A stretch of DNA of 64,000 nucleotides from contig JASSKH010000021.1 of NCBI GenBank assembly GCA_031763025.1, forward strand, positions 4,588,001-4,652,000, in the 5' to 3' direction. Numbering within the stretch: position 1 is the stretch's first letter; each line of letters opens with the position of its first letter. Shown piece after piece: positions 46,401 to 55,452 of this stretch. The translations under genes were made by a program, and so were the position numbers. The notes under the pieces were generated by a model that did no database searches, was not told the DNA's origin, and saw only the letters and a program-made list of their open reading frames with translations. Source of the DNA: Macrocystis pyrifera (taxonomy: Eukaryota > Sar > Phaeophyceae > Laminariales > Laminariaceae).

Positions 46401-49400
46401 TCGTTGGAGGGGATGTGCCATCTTATGAAATATCACACCTGACACACGGTACGAGTCCCGTCGCCCGTCGGTGCAGGCGCCTTTGGCTTTATTTATGTTC
46501 CGATCGCCAAGTACCACAGCAGCATATTGCGTACGTAGAACGTACCGGTATGTCCCTAGCGAAGATACGCGGTAGTGACGTGGTGACTGCACATCAACTA
46601 TTACGGGGGACCATAGTAAATAGGACCTACGGTACACACAAAAACTATATACCTATTTTTACTAACAATATTTGGTCCTATTTACGTACCGGGGGGGGGA
46701 AGGGACGACACCTGTGACCACGGCTTGTCCAGAAGATCGTCGAGGGTAAAACCTCCTACGAGTGGGCTGGAAAGTAAAAGTATGGCCCCCCGTAATACTA
46801 TCGGTACGTATACACTATATACCAGGTACTACATATTACGGGGGTCCATAGTTAATAGGACCTATGGTGTACATAAAAACCTATATATTTAACTATTTTT
46901 ACTAACAATATTTGGTCCTATTTACTATGGTCCCCTGTAATGGTAACGTATCACTTTATAATACGTTCAGACGCGAAAGTTCTAGAGTTCCCACTCAATA
47001 GTTTTGTTTAAAAACGCTTCTCTGCGTCGCTTGCGGCCTTCAACCCGCTATCGACGCTCGCTTTAGCCTGTCGCAGCACCTCCGCTTTCTTGGTGACCCT
47101 GGATTTGTTGGACGGCAAGGGCATTGTCCCTACGGTCGGACAACCCACGTCGCCAGGACGACGAAGGTGCTCTGACAGTCTCTAGCGAGACCGAAGAGCG
47201 AGTTGGCGGCCGGAAGCGACGCGTCCGAGCGGCTCGTTATACTCAGATGGGTGGAAATTTCCAGGGTATCCCTTTCGACTCCGGGACCACATCCCGCGGG
47301 AATCAGTTGCCCTGAGACTTCACGGTACTATTTGCATGGCATCTGGCCACCGTGGGGCGTCTCGGGACGGATTCAGCCACCACAGGACTCAACGGGATTG
47401 TTTGTACGGGATCTAGCCACGACGGGGCTCGAAGAGACTGCGGGATCCGGCCACCGCGGTACTCCGCAGGACAGGATCCAGTCAGGACGGCACTAAACGA
47501 GATTAGTTGTTCAGGATCCGGCCGACACGGCATTAGACTGGATTTGTGTGTGCGGCACCCAAAACACTGCGGTACTCAACGACATTCTTGCTTGTACTGG
47601 ACGCGGCTACGTTGTTTGACGGCACTGTTGTGTTCGGCGACCACGATGGCGGTTCCGCACGTGTTGTTTTTATCCAGGATCCGATCCCCTAGGTTTCTCC
47701 GCGGCTGTTGTACGGACCGCAACCGTAAAGAGCGTCGAGTTCGAACAGCATTGGGTGCGATCGTTTCTCAGCGCTCGCTTGTTTTCTTGACAGCGGTCAG
47801 AGGGTGCTCAAGCCGAAATTTGGTGTTGGGAATGGTCTAGACCAGATGTTTCCGAAAACACGTTGTAATTCGGTATCGGAGTTCGGTATTGGCATCCTTC
47901 CCGTTCTGGAATATCGAGCGCTGAAAAACGATCGCCCCCCTGTGCGAACTCAACGCTCTTAACGGTACACATCGAACGCCAACATTCATTTATGACCGGT
48001 ACGGAATATTGAAGTAAGGGGCGTGCGTCTGTGTCTTTTCTGGTCATGAGTCATCAGTAAGCGAGCCCAACATCATCGCGTGTACGTCAGGACGAGCTGA
48101 GATACATGCCGCACGCCCCAAGACATAATTGGACGATACTCGTACGAGGAGTTGGGTGTAAAAGAAATATTCGCCAACTACTACTGTGCCCACATGTCAA
48201 CTTGCCTGTGCAACAGACAGCAAAGCACCCTTGCCTGCTTCGGGAGCGGCTCCATTTCCGACACTCGAAGGACTTGCCGGCTTGGGCCCGGGACGTTTAC
48301 CCCAATAGTTCGGTAGTGAAAGGGAGACATTTACTGCTGTGTGGCCGGGGCTTTCTTCGCATTCATTTTTCGACAGGAGGCGTTTACTCCGGATTTTGCC
48401 TGTTTTCGCGGAAGGTAGCGTCAACGGGCGTTTGTTGAGATAATGATGCAGCTCTCCCGAGGCACTCTCGCTCATAGTGTAGCTATGAAGACACTCATCT
48501 GTGAGATCTACAATTTCGTCGAAACTGGTCTTTTTGCAAGCATAATAAGGAGCAAAAAAGCCCCGTCGCGCCGATGCAGTTCTGAGGCGCTGTTCTGCTC
48601 CTCATGCCCACCTTTCTGGTAGTGAGGGCGGGCTCTCTTTCAAGATGGCGCATGTTCGAAAGGCGTTGTTGGTTTGTAGCGAGTGTCCGAAGTTTTGCTG
48701 TATTGGTACTTGGCGTTTTTTTTTCTGGTACTGCTGACCGTGTTGGCAGTGCAAGACCGGCTGAACAGTCTGGTCATGGAAAGAGAAGCAAGGTACAATA
48801 GAAACCTACTGTACTTCTTACGAGATACCAGGTATTAATAGTTATAACATTAAAAAAATTCGAAATTGTATTCATATTTCTGATCATCGCCCCCCCCCCC
48901 CCCCTCCCTGCACGCCTCCTTCGCGGACGTTTTCGTCGTCGTCCACCCCCACCCCTTGCCGCGTTCGTTCGGTTTCTTGCCACGCCGTGATTTTCTCAGC
49001 GATGTTGGCTTCGTGGACTTCAGGGACACCGAGAGCGCTTCGATCGCCAAAGACCGATTCAAAGGACACGACCTCCGAGGTCATTCCATAGGTGCTCCCC
49101 ACTACCATTACACCCACACACTTTCTACACTACTCTACGGCGAACCATCCGCCATGCACCGCGGCAAACCATCCTCTACCTCCCCCCCCCCCCCCCCCCC
49201 CCCCCCCTCCTGCGCTACGGCGAACCATCCCCTATCCCCCCCCCCCCCCCCACCGCCAGCTATCCCCATGAAGGTCAACAACAGCTGCCGCTGCCCGCAA
49301 GTTGTGTCTCGGAGAGTGTGTGTAGAGCGGTGGGAGTGAAGCTGAGTTGATTGAGACCGCGAGGCCTTTGAAGAACGATACTGATCAGATTAGTGAAGAC

Positions 49401-52123
49401 GAATCCGATCAGATGCGGAAGTTTATCAAGGCGGGAAAATTAAAACGGCGAGAAACTGCCGATGGCGTGGGCGAGCGCGAATGCGGCAGCAACTATCGTC
49501 AGGAAGAATGCTCTCCCGACTCCACCACCCCCCCCCCCCCCCCCGCTTTGTAGTCCCTCCCCATCTTTTAGCGCGTATCAGCTAGTGCGTGATAAACAGA
49601 AGCAGTAGTTGCTCCCATCCCGGTCCTACCCCACTCGTCGTTTCAGACGAGTGCTGATCAGGCCCGAAGCGCAGCAATTCCTGTTGTAACTCCCCCCCCC
49701 CCTCGCCACCCCACCCCCCCCCCCCTCCTCTCCGCCCCTCTCTGTACGGCCCTGCCGTTGCTGTAGCGTGGATGCGCTTTGCACGGCATGGCTCGCTGTG
49801 CTACAACCCTGCGCCTAAGAGCCCCGCCCCCATCATTTACCGACCTACCCGCCCTACTCTACCCTACCCGAACCAACGTTCCATACCAGAGCTAACGTTC
49901 CATACCAGAGCTTGTTCGATACCCGAACAAACTTGCGACACCCGAACCAGCGTTCGATACCCGAACCAATCCGATCCCCCCCCCAAGGACGAAAGAAGCG
50001 TGCTCTGAAAGAAGCGGAATGCCGGAAGGGCGGTCCCTTGCCCTCGACAACCCTACCCTACGCATATGCCGTGCCTCCCCGACCCCCCGTCCACCACCGC
50101 CTTCCAACCTCTTCCCCCCTTGCTCCGCTTCCGCTGCCCCTCCCCCCCCCCGCCGGCCGCACCCCCCCGCCCCTTCCCGCGGTCACCATCCACCAAACCC
50201 CCGAAACTCCCGGGTGCAAACGAACGCCTGGAAATTTCTGGAACTCGGGGATGTGTTGCACCCCTTCCCCCCCCCCCTCCCGCACGCCTCTTCCCTTTCT
50301 CCGATCCTTCCTCTGCATATTCTTGGTCTACCTCTGCTACCACGACTGCCTGCCGTTTCATCCTTGTGGTGGGTTATTGCACCTGATTGTGACGACGGCG
50401 GCAGCTGTATGCTTTGCCAGAGCGGCCCGGAAGCGGCCTCGGCCAGAGCGCACGGACACGAGGGATGCCGGTGAGTTAATGTGGCGGAGGAAATCGTAGA
50501 GACTCGAGAGGGGGCTGGGGGGAAGACGTACGAGTACGCAGTACACATCACAGTACAGCATTGCGGCTACGTATCGCTGCACCACATGAAAACCGTGTTA
50601 CTGAGCAGCGACTAGATTGCTTTGCGCTACTGATGGTCGTCGTACGTACGAATTTCTCTAACACGACCCCTTGATGGAGGTGACCTCTTCTAGGGAGATA
50701 CTGTGGGAGGGGTGGGAGTTGCCACAAGGAAGGCCGGAGGAAGTGGAGAACATATGCGTTCACACGAAGCAGCCCGGCCTTGGTAGGGTGGGGAAAGTGT
50801 CCGGACAACAATTGAAAGAGCTGCACGGCACGGGCACGGACACTCGCAAGCAGCATGACAAAATCGGTACTGCTGCACGCTAGTGGAAAGAGTCTCGATA
50901 GCATTGATCGTACTTTTAGGGATACGGTCGTGTTCTTGTATTATGCAATAGGTATCTCGATCGCCCCACGTGGAAACCCCCGCCGATCTCTGATCGCCCT
51001 CCCCCCCCTCATCCCCATTCCCATCCTCCAACCCTCTGTTGATCGTTTCATGCCAACTCGCGCGGTCGTTTGTGTGTTTTTTTTTGCTTGTACGCTTTTT
51101 TTCTGTCGTTTTCGCCGAAGACGGCGGCCACTCTGGGAACAATTACACCATTGCGAATTCTGGCGGTCACCACCGCACTCCATCGGGGGGGATTTCGACG
51201 TCGCTATCAGGCGTTAACTCGGGCTATCTCGGGATGGGGGGTATGGGAGGCATGGGGGGAATCCACGCGGCCCAGGCCTACGGGATGGCAACTCCTCGGC
51301 TGATGCAGGCGAGTGTTTCGTTGCTGTTTTTCTTTAGTTTTGTGTGTGCGTGTGAGTGTGTGTGTGTGTTTTTTCGAACAACGTTGATTGCCAAATAACG
51401 AAGGGTTGACTGCTGGGTGATTTTGGTGATGGATTGATGGATTGATTGACCGATCAACCCGCCTCACTGTTGTAGTCTACTTGTACTGTACTATTGTAGT
51501 TGCTGGTGTGTACCGGTTTATATTTGACAGGCTGATTGCTTTGAGTGATCAAGGATGGATAAACTGATTCATTTTACTCGGTTATGGATTTGATGGTTCT
51601 CGCCTTGACGGAACGGATGCATTGATTGGGGTGATTGTTTTGCGCGAAGGATTGATGGATGGATTTGTTGATTGATTTATTAGTCCGCCTCATGTCTCCG
51701 CAGGTGTCGGCGATGGGCTTGCCCCTACGGCTTCCCGGCGACGCCCACCACACTCTGTACGTCGAAGGCATTCCGGGGGACGCCTCGGAGAGAGAGCTGG
51801 CGCACATCTTCAGGCCCTTTCCAGGTTACATCTCGCTCAGGCTGAGGGCTAAGGGGGGGCGAAACCTGGGGACGTCCTCCGTCACCCTTGACGCTATCTG
51901 TTTCGTCGAGTTCGAGTCCAGCTACCACGTGAGCGGCTTTATTGGTGGTTGTTGTTGATGATGGCGTAGGTGCGTTTGCTCGGTTGCTGATGCGGTTGCT
52001 GCGGGTGTTGCTGCCGGTGTTGCTGCCGGTGTTGCTGGTGTTGCTGTGGCTGTTCTTCGTGGCCATAGTAGTAGTCTCGAAGTCACAATTTGATGGGTGT
52101 TCAGTCATCTATTTGCGTTTGGT

Positions 52124-52154
<31 letters not shown>

Positions 52155-53486
52155 TGAACCAGCCACCCAGCCCGTCCTCTGGCGAAAGAGGAGGGGAATG
52201 GGGAACCCGCGGATAGGGCAGCGCAGGATAGGATAAGATCAGATTGGGTGAGGTGTGACGAGGAAACCGGCGCGCCGTCTGAACGAAAACCGCAAAAAAA
52301 AATAAATATAATAACATCCACTCTATCCCAAAGAACAAAGACTGTATATTGATATTTAACCCAAGCGGTCTTTATATGTCGGGACAGGTGATATGATATG
52401 CAGTAGGTAGCTTCTTTCGAAGGACCCTCCCTACGAGTAGCTGTACGGGATGGGAACTCCCTTGTACCAACGTGGTTTCTTGAGAGTTGGTACCGGCCCC
52501 TTGTAGTGAAAAGTGTGAAAACACGGTACGCAGAAACTTGAGGTCTCTGGTGTACCGTTTTGGCGACGAACTTCGTGAAATTTGAGCGGTTTGTCCCCAA
52601 AACGGGACTGCAGTTTGGACTGTGAGGGTCAAAATGGGTCCCTCAAAGGGACCGAGCTATCGTACCATAATACGCCTTCCACCAGCGCGAGTTCCTGCAG
52701 GGCAGCGAGAGCCACGCTACGAATATTTTGTATTTTGTATACGGTAAGTACCATCCATACCAGGTACCAGGTATATATCACAGCTGTAGTGTATCTCTTG
52801 TGTATGCACACCCTGTGCACGCACAGCACCCACCCTGAGTTCCACAGCTGTCAGATTTTACTCCCCTCAATAAGGAATACGACATCCTTCATGAGGTTAT
52901 ATAAAACCCGTGGTGGTGCACGCGATCGGCGATCGGAGTATCATATAAAGCTTGAAAACATGAATTTCGGCGAAATCCTCGATTTTCACAGCTCTATTAT
53001 TACGGGGGGACCATAGTAAATAGGACCAAATTTTGTTCGTAAATATGGGTACACATGTAGGTTCTTGTGTATACCGTAGGTCTTATGTACTACTGTGGTA
53101 CCCCGTAATGCTAGTTTTTCTCGTTCTTTGTAAATATGCTGAAGTATGTTGCTTATTCCGTGTGTGTTTTTTGTTTCCCCCTCATTGTATACCATATGTA
53201 TGTTTGTATATACCCTTTTCTTTATACGATATTTTTTCCCCTTTTTTTTTTCTACTTTCCTTTTTTCTGGCAGGCGACCATCGCGAAGATGGGAGTCGCC
53301 GAGTACCGTTTGGACAAACTGGACCGTAACACGGCCGTCCTCCGCATCGAATACGCTAAGGCCAAAGGTGGCGGAGGCGATCGTGGGGGTGGAGGAGGCG
53401 GGGGCGGGGGGAGGGACAGGGGAGGAGGCGACCGGGGAGGGGATCGCGGCGGTGGAGGAGACCGCGAGCCGCGCGATCGTTACTGA
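37423..53486 (+). CDS. Two-RRM RNA-binding protein with Gly/Arg-rich tail (plant nuclear-speckle/RBPMS-like)
   Basis: Spliced from 37423-37491, 39063-39133, 49000-49091, 51121-51308, 51704-51928 and 53274-53486, giving about 285 residues. RRM1 (about 9-78) has RNP2 CLFVSDLP and RNP1-like DVGFVDF. A Gly/Ser/Met-rich linker (79-140) includes GMGGMGGMGG. RRM2 (about 157-244) has RNP2 LYVEGIP, the family hallmark HIFRPFPGY, RNP1 ICFVEFES, and LRIEYAK as the last strand. The tail (246-285) is RGG/DRGG-rich and ends PRDRY. HIFRPF-GY after LYVEG-P is characteristic of plant RNA-binding proteins related to nuclear-speckle proteins and RBPMS, so it likely binds mRNA in splicing or transport. Weak points are the exon-3 donor (49079 is an alternative to 49091) and a GC donor after exon 4. 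Confidence 0.88.
38343..38440 (+). repeat. ~55-bp direct duplication in RRM-gene intron 1
   Basis: CAGAGATCCTGCCTTCCCTC, then TTCCATGATATGATTTATTA, is followed at once by a second CAGAGATCCTGCCTTCCCTC and TTCCATTATGTGATAGTG. Recent local duplication. Confidence 0.8.
39063..39133 (+). CDS. RRM protein exon 2
   Basis: Acceptor GGTCAG, donor GTGAGT, phase 2 at the end. Encodes helix 1 and strand 2 of RRM1 (ELERLFNGC, GFDSCRV). The next intron is 9.9 kb, the longest in the window. Confidence 0.82.
39245..39420. repeat. MITE family D, two copies in tandem
   Basis: CCACTGTTCGAAAATGTAAGG and its inverted GATGGACAGAGTGG, then CTCTGTCCGAAAATGTAAGG, and TTTACATTTCCGGCCAAAG. Two adjacent inverted-repeat elements or one composite. 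Confidence 0.6.
39768..39840. repeat. MITE family D copy
   Basis: CCACTTTGTCCCGAAATATA and CTTGTATTTGGGGACGAGG are inverted arms around an AT-rich core with ATATGAATATATTATTC. ~75 bp. Confidence 0.6.
39945..40135 (+). repeat. Dispersed repeat family C, long copy 2
   Basis: GACATTCGATGG, ATCGACGAGCAGTG, CCCTATGCGCGTTAAAAATG, AAGGCACGTACC, GACGACACCTGGGACCACGG and GTCCAGAAGATCGC are in the order seen at 1234-1438. Confidence 0.7.
41315..41419 (+). mobile_element. TA-MITE copy 26
   Basis: 105-bp forward copy in RRM-gene intron 2. The left end is the GGTCCATAG type and the right end the TATGGTCCC type, a mix of the two end variants. Confidence 0.88.
41905..42025 (+). repeat. Dispersed repeat family M, copy 2
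   Basis: ATCTCTGTGGCGTAG, TTGTGACCACAGAACTT, AGGATTGAAGAATCGGCACG, CTGGATGTCTACCGGTAGAA and AGAACGGTTTGAAG. A CAACAACAA run follows. Confidence 0.7.
42313..42392 (+). pseudogene. tRNA-like sequence (tRNA-derived SINE head or pseudo-tRNA)
   Basis: GTGGTCTAGTGGTTAC is a textbook D-arm/A box (as in tRNA-Glu, Asp or Val). GAGTTCGGATCCC, 45 bp on, fits a B box. The frame on the opposite strand gives GGIRTHAL, a peptide often produced by translating antisense tRNA. I cannot pair the acceptor ends (GCCGGGT against CCTTGGT), so it looks like a derived or decayed copy. Confidence 0.5.
45545..45817 (+). other. Unassigned 90-codon open frame in RRM-gene intron 2
   Basis: More GC-rich than its surroundings with exon-like codon use: Val/Ala/Gly/Pro/Arg-rich, ending WKPGDPVQVQVEPVVP. 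An acceptor-like GTTGTACAG lies at 45559-45567, but its phase does not fit RRM exon 2. I recognise no family. It may be a decayed gene fragment. Confidence 0.25.
46601..46795 (+). mobile_element. TA-MITE copy 27, interrupted by a family C repeat
   Basis: Left part 46601-46685 and right part 46781-46795 (TATGGCCCCCCGTAA) make one element. A 95-bp family C segment lies between them. The insertion shows that family C was mobile after this MITE landed. Confidence 0.82.
46686..46780 (+). repeat. Dispersed repeat family C, short copy inside a TA-MITE
   Basis: GTACCGGGGGGGGAAGGG, ACGACACCTGTGACCACGG, GTCCAGAAGATCG, then GGAAAGTAAAAG. It matches only the second half of the long copies, which gives an estimate of the mobile unit's boundaries. 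No target duplication is evident. Confidence 0.75.
46836..46940 (+). mobile_element. TA-MITE copy 28
   Basis: 105-bp forward copy, 40 bp after copy 27. Mixed end types (GGGGGTCCATAGTTAATAGG left, TTTACTATGGTCCCC right). Right flank is TG rather than TA. Confidence 0.87.
47285..47640 (+). repeat. Degenerate ~45-bp GC-rich tandem repeat
   Basis: Recurring blocks resemble GGGATCCGGCCACCACGG, then CACTCAACGGGATT, then TTTGTACGG. About seven irregular units. The resulting long open frames are not supported as genes. Confidence 0.6.
47718..47968. repeat. Inverted-repeat element family L, copy 2
   Basis: CGATCGTTTCTCAGCGCTCG and CGAGCGCTGAAAAACGATCG are inverted. The interior has TTGACAGCGGTCAGAGGGTG and CTTCCCGTTCTGGAATATCG, as in 20932-21188. 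It is followed by a shared CGAACTCAACGCTCTT. Confidence 0.7.
49000..49091 (+). CDS. RRM protein exon 3
   Basis: Acceptor TTCTCAG. Encodes RNP1-like DVGFVDF, helix 2 and the start of the last strand of RRM1 (FKGHDLRGHSI). End chosen at 49091 (GTGCTC donor) because it keeps the RRM-like LRGHSI. A donor at 49079 (GTCATT) is in the same phase and would shorten the protein by four residues. Both donors are weak. Confidence 0.65.
49182..49207 (+). repeat. Poly(C) run, 26 bases
   Basis: In RRM-gene intron 3, with further C runs at about 48892-48904, 49238-49252, 49527-49544 and 49690-49733. This intron is unusually C-rich on the sense strand. Confidence 0.9.
51121..51308 (+). CDS. RRM protein exon 4 (inter-RRM linker), GC donor
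   Basis: Acceptor CCGAAG after a T-rich tract. Encodes the Gly/Ser/His/Met-rich linker 78-140. The frame and the codon use end at ATGCAG, followed by GCGAGT: a GC-AG intron in an otherwise strong AG|GCGAGT context. Confidence 0.75.
51309..51703 (+). repeat. Short intron 4 with GATT/GATG simple repeats
   Basis: 395-bp intron with GATGGATTGATGGATTGATT around 51426-51450 and similar words at 51640-51680, plus a GT run at about 51345-51370. It starts GC and ends CCGCAG. Confidence 0.7.
51704..51928 (+). CDS. RRM protein exon 5 (most of RRM2)
   Basis: Acceptor CCGCAG, donor GTGAGC, phase 0 at both ends. Encodes residues 141-215, with LYVEGIP, ELAHIFRPFPGY and ICFVEFESSYH. It is the single most diagnostic exon of the gene. 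Confidence 0.88.
52126..52154 (+). repeat. Poly(G) run, 29 bases, in RRM-gene intron 5
   Basis: Uninterrupted G tract on the sense strand, so a G-quadruplex in the pre-mRNA is possible (inference). Confidence 0.95.
52320..52390. repeat. MITE family D copy
   Basis: CCACTCTATCCCAAAGAACA and GCGGTCTTTATATGTCGGGA, then CAGG, are the inverted arms. The core is AT-rich. Confidence 0.5.
52565..52650 (+). repeat. Family E half element
   Basis: GAGCGGTTTGTCCCCAAAAC, then GGGACTGCAGTTTGG, followed by AAAATGGGTCCC. Only the right arm is clear. Confidence 0.5.
53000..53108 (-). mobile_element. TA-MITE copy 29
   Basis: Reverse copy in RRM-gene intron 5, 165 bp before the last exon. Ends TTACGGGGGGACC and GGTACCCCGTAA. 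Confidence 0.87.
53274..53486 (+). CDS. RRM protein exon 6 (last strand of RRM2 and RGG tail)
   Basis: Acceptor TGGCAG after a long pyrimidine tract. Encodes ATIAKMGVAEYRLDKL, then LRIEYAK and the GGGGDRGG-rich tail, ending at TGA 53484-53486. The tail resembles RGG boxes of RNA-binding proteins. Confidence 0.86.
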   Translation, partial: ATIAKMGVAEYRLDKLDRNTAVLRIEYAKAKGGGGDRGGGGGGGGGRDRGGGDRGGDRGGGGDREPRDRY

Positions 53487-53737
53487 TCGCGCGCCGAAAG
53501 GCGTAACCCCTCCATGGGAATCTAGCTGGAAACCCCGCTCTTTTGGTTCGGAGCGTGAGATAATCACCACCCGTGTGTCTTGTAGGTGGGGCTCGGCTGG
53601 AACTCCCCCCATTTTCCATTCTTCACCGGGTCATCAGATGATAAATCCTCATATTTTTCGCTGGAGTGGAACTCGGTGGACTTTTATCCCTTTTCGGAGC
53701 ATTTTGTGATCAACGGCCGTTACCTGTTGACTGGATC

Positions 53738-53950
53738 GGGACCGGGGTTGTTGGGGGTTTCAGCAAGAGGCGGGGGCGTTGTGGTATTGCGGACTTGATA
53801 TCTTGGCGCGTCGGGAAAATGAGGCGACCGGGTTTGTTGGGTTTTCCACCGAAAGATGGGAGCGTTGTTACATCGCGGACTTTTATCTGGGCGCGTCGGG
53901 AAAAGGAGGGGACCGGGGTTGTTGGGGGTTTCCAGCAAACGGCGGGACAC
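53738..53950 (+). repeat. ~92-bp tandem repeat downstream of the RRM gene
   Basis: Two and a half units sharing GACCGGGGTTGTTGGGGGTT, TCCAGCAA, GGGAGCGTTG, CATCGCGGACTT and GGCGCGTCGGGAAAA. It gives long overlapping open frames that I do not regard as genes. Confidence 0.75.
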
Positions 53951-54813
53951 TCAGGCAGGCAAGAGAGACAAGGGAGGCAGACGGGCATACGAGCAGGGGG
54001 GAAAGGAAGGAAGGAATATTGCCTGTGGTCCTACAGGTACGGGGAAAGAGAGAAAAAGTGTCGCGTTTCTCCGCGTCTTCCGGGTGGTGCAGCTCCGCCT
54101 TGCTGGACTGGGGACAGTTTGCGTTGCCTGCAGCGTTGGGAGTGGCGTCGCTCTGGTCCACTTTGGGAGCGTGGCGGGCGGTGGGAGTCGGGGAAGTGCC
54201 GCTTCTTTGCTTCGTGAACGGCCGCTTGAGAGAACGCCATTTTTCCGTCGCCCATCCTGGACGGCGTCAAGGGGGGTTGGTTGCGTTGTGTCCCCTGGAG
54301 ATGCTATCTACGCGTGTCGTCTCGCCGTTGTCAAGTGATGTGGGAATATGTTGGTCGGCAAAGGCAGAGTCGGATGCGGGGGAAGAAAAAAAAAACTAAC
54401 ACACAAAAATTCGAGGCGAGTTTAGGAGTTTCGACCACTAGGATGTAGCTGTGGTGGACGTCGGCGAAAGACTGGGCGCAACTAACCGTAGGTGTAGTGT
54501 GCGACGGCGAAATGTGGACGGTGGGCAGAACGGGCAAAAACGGAGATCAAGGAAGGGGGGTGATCTACCGAGGGCGATGCTGTCGCAGAAGTAGAATGTC
54601 AGAATGCTTCGGTCAATGCGTGCCACACAGCAGTGATCGCAAGGTTAGCGTTGACCCTGACAGGGTGAGATCGGTGGGGCGGGACGAAAACTAGATCACG
54701 GACTAGAACCGTGAGCTAGGTTTGGGATGCAGACAAGAAGAAGGGGGGTGGGGGAGCTAGTTCACGGACAAAAAACGTGATCTAGGAATGGAGGCTGTAG
54801 GCGGAGCCGGGGG

Positions 54814-54816
<3 letters not shown>

Positions 54817-54848
<32 letters not shown>
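54817..54848 (+). repeat. Poly(G) run, 32 bases
   Basis: Preceded by GGGGGGA. Lies between the RRM stop codon and the possible alternative terminal exon at 54983. Confidence 0.9.
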
Positions 54849-54850
<2 letters not shown>

Positions 54851-54982
54851 GTGTACTGTTGTGGTCGCGTTTTTGTAGTTGTTTGGCTTGACCCGATCGC
54901 CCTATCTGGGGGTTCGATCGATATGTGGGTCGAGGCTTGGAATTGTGAGGAGTTACTGATCGATGTGATCCTCGCGTTTCAG

Positions 54983-55024
54983 AAAGCTAGCGTCGCAGCG
55001 CAGCTTAAGGGCTCCTTCCCCTGA
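54983..55024 (+). CDS. Possible alternative terminal exon of the RRM gene
   Basis: Follows a good acceptor (GCGTTTCAG) and opens in phase 0: KASVAAQLKGSFP, then TGA at 55022-55024. RRM exon 5 ends in phase 0 just before helix 2, and ASVAAQLKG resembles an RRM helix 2. Splicing exon 5 to it would give a protein without the last RRM2 strand and the RGG tail. No transcript evidence; it could be a chance acceptor. Confidence 0.3.
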   Translation, partial: KASVAAQLKGSFP

Positions 55025-55187
55025 CGGCGCTGGAACTGTGATGGGCACTGGCATGTGGAGGGATGCCTTTGTCTCGGATTGTTTCGGCCATGGGTGGGGG
55101 GGTTTCGTTCTATTGATCGTGCGCTCCGTCCGGTTATACGGTGTGTGGGTGTTGTTTCAGCTCCCGTCGGCTAGGTGAAGCTTGCAA

Positions 55188-55452
55188 GGGTGTGTTTAGC
55201 AGTGCGTATACCTTGGGGGTACCCGGGTACTATTGCCGATTAGGACCAACAAACCCGGGTACCTACCCGAGCATGTGTAGTTTGGGTATATACCCTGGGG
55301 ATACCCGGGTACCTAAACCTGGTTAGGGTTTCTAACCAGGTTTAGGTACCCGGGGGGACCAAAAACCCGGATATCTACCCGAGTATGACCGAAACCACGT
55401 ATGTTTCGTACCCGGGTACCCCAGAGTATGTACCCTACTGAACGCCCCCTTA
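55188..55452 (+). repeat. CCCGGGTA palindrome element, family J, longest copy
   Basis: Left GCAAGGGTGTGTTTAGCAG, right CCCTACTGAACGCCCCCTT. Inside are at least seven CCCGGGTA-type words and an exact hairpin ACCTAAACCTGGTTAGGG / CTAACCAGGTTTAGGT at about 55310-55350. Confidence 0.7.

Larger units (their letters stand above)
39134..48999 (+). other. 9.9-kb intron 2 of the RRM gene, repeat-filled
   Basis: It holds family D, C, M and L repeats, three TA-MITEs, a tRNA-like sequence, a GC-rich degenerate tandem repeat and an unassigned 90-codon frame. I found no exon between 39134 and 48999 that continues the RRM1 frame. The strict phase match (CA|C) between exons 2 and 3 argues that they are spliced directly together. 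Confidence 0.6.

Noticed and set aside
46283-46717. 144-codon + frame
   Set aside because: It runs into TA-MITE copy 27, which supplies its last ~35 codons. No motif or splice context in the rest.
53666-54399. Overlapping + frames of 160-206 codons downstream of the RRM gene
   Set aside because: They cover a 92-bp tandem repeat, are open in three phases together and have no recognisable domain.
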